In this document: positions 59,257 through 64,000 of the stretch, in pieces
Layout of the letters: each line of letters starts with the position of its first letter
Position numbering within the stretch: the stretch's first letter is position 1
Assembly: GCA_934201705.1 (NCBI GenBank)
Contig: CAKPXF010000001.1
Location: 124,001-188,000, forward strand
Origin: an uncultured Bacilli bacterium
GTDB taxonomy: Bacteria > Bacillota_I > Bacilli_A > RFN20 > CAG-631
DNA length: 64,000 nt
Direction of reading: 5' to 3'
Program-made: the position numbers and the translations under genes
The notes under the pieces: generated by a model
What the model was told of the DNA's origin: nothing
Databases searched by the model: none
The model's input: only the letters and a program-made list of their open reading frames with translations

Positions 59257-61962
59257 ATGAAAAAATCAAAAACAATTTTGTTTTCCTTGCTTGGTATTTT
59301 ATTCGCTTCGTCAATAATATCGTGCAAAATAGGAAGTGAATCAAGTGACAAACTTTCAAATGAAATAAGCAGTGAACCATCAAGTAGTGAATCTTCAAGT
59401 GAAACAAGCAGTGAGTCTTCGAGTGAATCATCAAGTGAAGAATACGAAACAAATAGTGAATCATCAAGTGAAATAGAAGGTACTAGTATAACTATCACTT
59501 TTGATACAGATGGTGGTAACGTAATAAAAGAAATGGCTGTTTTTAAAGATAAGTTTGTAAACCTTCCAACACCAACAAGAGGAAATGATGTCTTTTTAGG
59601 ATGGGAGTTTGAGAATAAATTATATACGAGAATAAAAATTACTAAAGAAATTAAACTAACGGCAATATGGGCGCCTTATGGACTTGAGTTTGACACTTTA
59701 GAAGATGATACTTTATCAGTTATTAGATATACTGGTAATGATAAAAATGTAATATTACCAAAATATGTTTCAAGAATAGATACCAGTGCCTTTAAAAATT
59801 GTAGTAGTTTAGAAAATGTAGAAATACCAAATAGCGTAACTAACATTCAGGTTAATGCATTTAATGGTTGTAGTAGCTTAACAAGTATAAAGATACCAAG
59901 TAGTGTAAGCTATATAAGTTGTTCAGCCTTTACTAATTGTAGTAATTTAGCAAAAATTGTAGTTGATAACGATAATAAAACATATGATAGTAGAAATAAT
60001 TGCAATGCAATAATTGAAACTTCAACGAACACTTTAATTCAAGGCTGTAAAAACACTAAAATTCCAAATGATATTATAGCTATTGGAGATAGTGCTTTTG
60101 AAGGTTGTAGCGATTTAGTAAATATAGAAATACCAAATAGTGTGAAAGAAATTAGAATCTCCTCATTTGAAGGCTGTAGTAGCTTAACAAATATAGAAAT
60201 ACCCAATAGCGTAGTAACTATTGCTTCTTTTGTATTTAAAAATTGTAGTAATTTGAAAAAGATAAAAATATCAAAAAGTGTAGAATCAATAAAAGAAAGT
60301 GCTTTTTTAAATTGCAAAAATTTAGAAAAGATAGAAGTTGATAAAAATAATAGAATATATGATAGTAGAAATAATTGCAATGCAATAATTAAAACTTCAA
60401 CAAGCACGTTAGTAATTGGTTGCAAAAACACCATAATTCCAAACGACATTAAAAGTATTGGATGGTCTGCATTTGAGGGATGTAGCAATTTGAAGAGTAT
60501 TACAATTCCAAATAGTGTAACAACGATTGGTATAAATGCCTTTGGAAATTGTAGTAATTTAACAAGTGTTGAAATGCCAAATAGTGTGACATCTATTCGA
60601 AGTTATGCTTTTAAAGGCTGTAGTAGTTTAATAAACTTAAAAATATCAAATAATGTAGAAAATATTGGAGAAAATGCTTTTGAAGAATGTATTAGTTTAA
60701 CAAGCATAGTTATTCCAAATAGTGTAGAATACATTAATTCTTTTGCATTTAGAAAATGTAGTAATTTAAAAAGTATAATGATATCAAGTAGTGTAAAGCA
60801 GATAGAATATAATGCATTTTTCGATTGTGATAATTTAGAAAGAATAGAAGTTGATAGTAAGAATGAATTATATGATAGTAGAAATAATTGCAATGCAATA
60901 ATTGATACTTCAACGAATACTTTAATTCAAGGCTGCAAAAATACTAAAATCCCAAATAATGTAACAAGTATTGGCGCTTTTGCCTTTTTGGGTTGTAGTG
61001 GTTTAACAAGTATAATTATTCCTAATAGTATAACAACAATTGGGTATAGTGCTTTTGAAGGATGTAATAATTTAACAAATATAAAAATACCAAGTAGTGT
61101 AACAAGTATTGGCTATTGTGTTTTTAATGGATGTAACAAATTAGAAAATATAATTGTAGATAAAAATAACAAAGTATATGATAGTAGAAATAATTGTAAT
61201 GCAATAATTGAAACTTCAACAAATGCTTTAATAATAGGCTGCAAGAATACTAAAATTCCAAATACCATAAAAAGCATTGAAAAATATGCTTTTAAGGAAT
61301 GCAGTGAATTAAAAAGTATAGTTATACCTAATGGCGTAACGAAAATTGGCTCTACTGCTTTCTGGCTATGTAATAATTTGACAAATGTAGAAATGTCAAA
61401 TACTATAACAAGCATTGAAGATAATGTATTTGCAGGATGCAGTAGCTTAAAAAAAATAAAAATACCAAATAGTGTAACATTCATTGGACCTGGAGCATTT
61501 TCTTATTGCAATAATTTAACAAGTGTAGAAATGTCAGAAAGTTTAACATACATTTATGATTATATGTTTAATGGATGTAACAATTTGGCAAATATAAACA
61601 TTCCAAATGGGGTAACACGTATTGGGCCTAGTGCATTTTCTTTTTGTACTAGCTTAGAAAAAATAGAAATACCAAATAGTGTTACATTTATTGGAAACTG
61701 GGCATTTTCTTTTTGTAGTAGTTTGAAAAATATAAAATTACCAAATAGTGTAGCAACTCTTGAATATGATGCGTTTTATGGCTGCAAAAATTTAAAAAGT
61801 ATATTCATACCAAGTAGTGTGACATATGTTGGTAGAAATGTATTTTCAGGCTGCTACAATTTAACAATATATTGTAAAGCTAACGAAATTCCAAGCAAAT
61901 GGTCAAAAAGCTGGAATCCTGCTTATTGTAAGGTTGTTTGGAATTCCATAAATAATGCTTAA
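59257..61962 (+). CDS. BspA-like leucine-rich-repeat surface lipoprotein
   Basis: Signal peptide with lipobox IISC (about residue 22), then a Ser/Glu-rich linker (residues 28-73). Next an InlB B-repeat/Listeria-Bacteroides module (ITFDTDGGNVIKEM to FLGWEFENKLYT, about 83-128). From residue 150 to 880 run BspA-type LRR_5 units of about 23 residues, of the form IPNSVTSIGxxAFxxCSSL. Four 36-residue inserts (YDSRNNCNAII and IxGCKNTKIPN) occur near residues 235, 360, 531 and 634. 901 residues. Likely an adhesin for host or glycan contact; specificity is unknown. Confidence 0.92.
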   Translation: MKKSKTILFSLLGILFASSIISCKIGSESSDKLSNEISSEPSSSESSSETSSESSSESSSEEYETNSESSSEIEGTSITITFDTDGGNVIKEMAVFKDKFVNLPTPTRGNDVFLGWEFENKLYTRIKITKEIKLTAIWAPYGLEFDTLEDDTLSVIRYTGNDKNVILPKYVSRIDTSAFKNCSSLENVEIPNSVTNIQVNAFNGCSSLTSIKIPSSVSYISCSAFTNCSNLAKIVVDNDNKTYDSRNNCNAIIETSTNTLIQGCKNTKIPNDIIAIGDSAFEGCSDLVNIEIPNSVKEIRISSFEGCSSLTNIEIPNSVVTIASFVFKNCSNLKKIKISKSVESIKESAFLNCKNLEKIEVDKNNRIYDSRNNCNAIIKTSTSTLVIGCKNTIIPNDIKSIGWSAFEGCSNLKSITIPNSVTTIGINAFGNCSNLTSVEMPNSVTSIRSYAFKGCSSLINLKISNNVENIGENAFEECISLTSIVIPNSVEYINSFAFRKCSNLKSIMISSSVKQIEYNAFFDCDNLERIEVDSKNELYDSRNNCNAIIDTSTNTLIQGCKNTKIPNNVTSIGAFAFLGCSGLTSIIIPNSITTIGYSAFEGCNNLTNIKIPSSVTSIGYCVFNGCNKLENIIVDKNNKVYDSRNNCNAIIETSTNALIIGCKNTKIPNTIKSIEKYAFKECSELKSIVIPNGVTKIGSTAFWLCNNLTNVEMSNTITSIEDNVFAGCSSLKKIKIPNSVTFIGPGAFSYCNNLTSVEMSESLTYIYDYMFNGCNNLANINIPNGVTRIGPSAFSFCTSLEKIEIPNSVTFIGNWAFSFCSSLKNIKLPNSVATLEYDAFYGCKNLKSIFIPSSVTYVGRNVFSGCYNLTIYCKANEIPSKWSKSWNPAYCKVVWNSINNA

Positions 61963-61990
61963 TAAACTATATTATAGTGAAAATAAAGTA

Positions 61991-62018
61991 AAAAAGGTCG
62001 AAATTAATCGACCTTTTT
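61991..62018. terminator. Strong bidirectional terminator
   Basis: 11-bp stem AAAAAGGTCGA/TCGACCTTTTT with a 6-nt loop between convergent genes. Confidence 0.9.
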
Positions 62019-62032
62019 AAGGTGAAATAATT

Positions 62033-62686
62033 TTATAATAATTCTTTAAAATCTTTAATGAATTTATAGGAATATTTTTTCTTTAATTCATCTTCTTTTG
62101 TAGAGTATTCATCATATACTCCAATTGCTACATAGTTATTTTCATAAGCTGTTTTTAAATTAATTGCTATATCTTCAAAAACGGCTGTTTTTTCAGGCTT
62201 TACATTTAAAATGCTTGATACATGATTATATAGCTTAACATCATCCTTACCTGTTCCAACAATGTCAACGTCAGCAATATAATCGAAGAAATCATATATT
62301 TTTAATCTTTTTAAGCAAGGTACATATAGATTTTTATCACTAGCTGTAGCTAAAGCAATTTTTACATTGTTTTCTTTTAGTTTTGTTAAAAATTCGATAA
62401 CATTATTTTTTAAAGGAATGTTATATAAATATTCATTTTTAGCAAGTTCTTTCCATTCTTCAATTATACTTTCAATACTATCAGTAATGTGATATTTGTT
62501 TTTAGTAAATACAGCAGCATCATATAAACCAATATGAGCTATTTCATCAACATAGTTTTTGGGAATTTCCATATTTCTTCTTCCAAAAAAGGAAGTATCA
62601 ACTTTAAACCATACAGATGTTGAATCAATTAAAGTGCCATCTAAATCAAATATAACAGCTTCTATTTCTTTGTTTATTAGCTTCAT
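62033..62686 (-). CDS. HAD-superfamily hydrolase (beta-phosphoglucomutase-like)
   Basis: Motif I FDLDGTLIDS holds the nucleophile D14 and acid D16; ALATAS (motif II) and GTGKDDVKLYN (motif III) follow. The cap is helical, subclass I. 217 residues. Substrate unknown (sugar phosphate or nucleotide). Start ATG at 62686 is close to the next gene's terminator. Confidence 0.85.
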   Translation of the reverse strand: MKLINKEIEAVIFDLDGTLIDSTSVWFKVDTSFFGRRNMEIPKNYVDEIAHIGLYDAAVFTKNKYHITDSIESIIEEWKELAKNEYLYNIPLKNNVIEFLTKLKENNVKIALATASDKNLYVPCLKRLKIYDFFDYIADVDIVGTGKDDVKLYNHVSSILNVKPEKTAVFEDIAINLKTAYENNYVAIGVYDEYSTKEDELKKKYSYKFIKDFKELL

Positions 62687-62710
62687 TCACCATCACCCAT
62701 TAAATTATAA

Positions 62711-62739
62711 AGAAAAAAGAAGATTTTTGCAATCTTCTT
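62711..62739 (-). terminator. Terminator of perR-rbr
   Basis: Stem AAGAAGATT with AATCTTCTT and TTTTTCTTT on the minus strand. It overlaps the last bases of rbr. Confidence 0.8.
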
Positions 62740-63274
62740 AGTAATTAACAACTTCTCTTTCAAAGTAAGCTTGTGGATGTGCACATACTGGACATACCTT
62801 TGGAGCAGTTGTACCAGTGTGTAAATAACCACAATTTCTACATCTCCAAACAACGATACCTGTTTTACTTGTAAATACTTCATCGTTTTCAACATTCTTA
62901 AGTAAGGCTTGATATCTTTCTTCATGAGATTTTTCAATTTCAGCAACCATTTCAAATTGCTTAGCAATTGCTAAGAAACCTTCTTCTTTAGCAACACGCG
63001 CAAATTCTTTATACATGCTAGTCCATTCATAATTTTCGCCTTCAGCAGCTGCCTTTAAATTATTTTTAGTTGTGCTGATTCCTTCTAAATGCTTAAACCA
63101 CATTTTAGCATGTTCTTTTTCATTATCAGCTGTTTCTTGGAAGATTTGAGCGATTTGTTCATATCCTTCCTTTTTAGCAACGCTTGCAAAATAAGTATAC
63201 TTATTTCTAGCTTGTGATTCTCCAGCGAAAGCTGCTTGTAAATTCTTTTCAGTTTGTGATCCTTTTAGTTCCAT
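62738..63274 (-). CDS. rbr: Rubrerythrin
   Basis: Reduces hydrogen peroxide in anaerobes. The ferritin-like di-iron domain (residues 1-135) has paired Glu ligands (FAGESQARNKY, ETADNEKEHAK, FARVAKEEGF, EIEKSHEERY). The C-terminal rubredoxin iron site is CRNC (145-148) and CPVC (161-164). 178 residues, normal. Starts 3 nt after the perR-like gene and is co-transcribed with it. Confidence 0.96.
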   Translation of the reverse strand: MELKGSQTEKNLQAAFAGESQARNKYTYFASVAKKEGYEQIAQIFQETADNEKEHAKMWFKHLEGISTTKNNLKAAAEGENYEWTSMYKEFARVAKEEGFLAIAKQFEMVAEIEKSHEERYQALLKNVENDEVFTSKTGIVVWRCRNCGYLHTGTTAPKVCPVCAHPQAYFEREVVNY

Positions 63275-63276
63275 TT

Positions 63277-63657
63277 TTATTTCTCCTCATTTATTTTATT
63301 TTTGCATTTATTGCAAATGCCATATAGGAATAAATCCTTTTTAATTACATCTATGTCGGACTGATTAATTTTAATAGTGATTTTATTTTTATCAATATCA
63401 ATAACATTATGGCATTTTAAGCATTCAAAGTGATAATGATCCTCTTTAATAGTTTCATACATTGTCTTGTAATTGCTATAAATTTTCTTTATCTTTTTTT
63501 CTTCAGTTAATATAGTTAAGTTACGATAAATGGTAGACAATGACATATCATCCTTTTCGTCCTTAAGAATATTAATTAATTCTTCAACTGTTAAATGACC
63601 ATTTTTATCAATAGTATTATATATTTTACATTTTTGATGTGTATTCCTATATTGCAT
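63277..63657 (-). CDS. perR: Fur-family peroxide regulator, PerR-like
   Basis: ATG 63657 (MQYRNTHQKCKIYN), with GAGGAG 8 nt upstream. 126 residues, somewhat short for Fur (about 140). Wing-helix DNA-binding part (LTVEELINIL to STIYRNLTIL), the HYHFECLKCHNVID regulatory/zinc region and structural Cys4 (C79, C82, C115, C118). The first residues after the wing include the His/Asp cluster typical of PerR. Its neighbour rubrerythrin and the upstream Per-box-like site support PerR over Fur or Zur. Confidence 0.85.
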   Translation of the reverse strand: MQYRNTHQKCKIYNTIDKNGHLTVEELINILKDEKDDMSLSTIYRNLTILTEEKKIKKIYSNYKTMYETIKEDHYHFECLKCHNVIDIDKNKITIKINQSDIDVIKKDLFLYGICNKCKNKINEEK

Positions 63658-63688
63658 AAAATCTCCTCTCACTATTAATAATCATTCC

Positions 63689-63703
63689 TAATAATAATTA
63701 TAC
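63689..63703 (-). promoter_or_regulatory. Per-box-like operator
   Basis: Minus strand GTATAATTATTATTA agrees with TTATAATNATTATAA at 12 of 14 fixed positions. It covers the -10 of the perR promoter, so PerR binding would block transcription of perR and rbr. Confidence 0.7.
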
Positions 63704-63724
63704 ATTACTTTTTAAAATAGTCAA
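63697..63724 (-). promoter_or_regulatory. perR-rbr promoter
   Basis: Minus strand TTGACT (63724-63719), 16-bp spacer, TATAAT (63702-63697). Overlaps the Per-box-like site. Confidence 0.75.
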
Positions 63725-63738
63725 TATTTAATACAAAA

Positions 63739-63790
63739 ATACACATTATATTCATATTATTACCATTAATTAAATAAATATAATGTGTAT
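63739..63790 (-). terminator. Terminator of the AAA/DUF4143 gene
   Basis: 14-bp stem ATACACATTATATT/AATATAATGTGTAT followed by TTTTTG on the minus strand. Confidence 0.8.
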
Positions 63791-63798
63791 TTAAATAG

Positions 63799-64000
63799 TT
63801 ACCAATCTAAAGAATCAATATTAGTTAAAAAATCTATTAAACTAATTCTTAAAAAGCCTTCGTTTGTATAATAGTGCTTTCCTTCTTCTTTAACAACAAT
63901 TATTTTCTTAAAAGAATCAGGAATATTTCTTATAGATTCATATTCTTGATTTTTCTTTTCTTCTGTATCAATGCGTAACGCAACTTGTACATAATATTTC
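63799..64000 (-). CDS. C-terminal end of an AAA ATPase with DUF4143-type domain (partial)
   Basis: Only the last 67 codons lie in the window; the stop is at 63799-63801. The sequence KYYVQVALRIDTEEKKNQEY then PDSFKKIIVVKEEGKHYYTN and GFLRISLIDFLTN matches the nuclease-like C-terminal portion of ATP-binding proteins with a DUF4143 domain, frequent in gut Bacillota and Bacteroidota and suspected in defence or in toxin-like roles. The ATPase part is outside the window. Confidence 0.65.
   Translation of the reverse strand, partial: KYYVQVALRIDTEEKKNQEYESIRNIPDSFKKIIVVKEEGKHYYTNEGFLRISLIDFLTNIDSLDW

Noticed and set aside
59214..59498. Antisense frames over the Ser/Glu-rich linker of the LRR gene
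   Set aside because: Produced by low-complexity codons of the real gene; no ribosome binding site or start context.
59961..61270. CRISPR-like regular repeats
   Set aside because: The repeats are in frame inside an LRR protein, differ in sequence and have uneven spacing.
60039..61484. Several long antisense frames over the LRR gene
   Set aside because: They follow the repeat period of the plus-strand gene and are shadows of it.
1..64000. Mollicutes-type code with TGA as Trp
   Set aside because: Real genes stop at TGA (28852-28854) and Trp is written TGG; the code is standard.

Overview
The window is about 64 kb of very AT-rich DNA with short intergenic gaps, AAGGAGG-type ribosome binding sites and strong hairpin-plus-T-run terminators. 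TGA is used as a stop (for example at 28852-28854), so the code is standard rather than the Mycoplasma code. A tyrosyl T-box leader, a Bacillus-like tRNA order (Ala-Met-Ile2-Ser-fMet-Asp-Phe), an ispH/yqfQ neighbourhood, a fused single-chain serine dehydratase, peptidoglycan ligases, lipoboxes, rubrerythrin with a Fur/PerR regulator and a Na+-pumping decarboxylase point to an anaerobic, fermentative, Gram-positive Bacillota. My guess is an Erysipelotrichia- or RF39-like gut lineage of class Bacilli; the lineage is inference.

Layout. 1-4.6 kb is accessory DNA on the minus strand: an array of polymorphic-toxin tip remnants, each beginning with the same pretoxin segment (CYHTYVV...LLVVHN) and each followed by a different or duplicated putative immunity gene. 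4.7-8.0 kb is a small-gene set: an XRE regulator, a metallo-beta-lactamase-fold hydrolase, a histidine phosphatase, a 121-residue protein and a CYTH protein. 8-25 kb is housekeeping: peptide deformylase, a COG2509-type flavoprotein, hpt, tyrS with T-box, a LacI/CcpA-like regulator, a cold-shock protein, unknown membrane proteins, nagB, a frameshifted acetyltransferase, lepA, hemW, a nucleotidyltransferase and an RlmI-like methyltransferase, then seven tRNA genes (24.6-25.3 kb). 25.3-32.6 kb holds ispH, a YqfQ-like protein, an SPFH/NfeD pair, an alpha/beta hydrolase, a MurF-like ligase with an extra membrane domain, ddl and sdaA. 32.7-40.5 kb holds a large lipoprotein ending in a glycerophosphodiesterase domain, a second SPFH protein behind what reads as a Mn2+ (yybP-ykoY) riboswitch, a MATE pump and two YwaF-like membrane proteins.

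40.6-45 kb carries bacterial PH-domain membrane proteins (YdbS/YdbT/YcxB-like) with a PlsC-like acyltransferase. 45-51.4 kb is a glycogen or maltodextrin set (branching enzyme, phosphorylase, pullulanase). 51.4-54.3 kb is trkA-trkH. 54.5-59.0 kb is an oxaloacetate decarboxylase operon (oadA, oadG, biotin carrier, oadB) ending in a gene that fuses a BioY biotin transporter to a BirA biotin ligase, so biotin uptake, attachment and the biotin-dependent Na+ pump lie in one transcription unit. 59.2-62 kb is a BspA-like leucine-rich-repeat lipoprotein. The end carries a HAD hydrolase, a perR-rubrerythrin pair behind a Per-box-like site, and the 3' end of an AAA/DUF4143-type gene.

The most interesting items are the toxin-tip/immunity array, the BioY-BirA fusion, the putative Mn2+ riboswitch in front of an SPFH gene, and the MurF-like ligase with a membrane domain. 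I found no rRNA, CRISPR array, insertion sequence or prophage.
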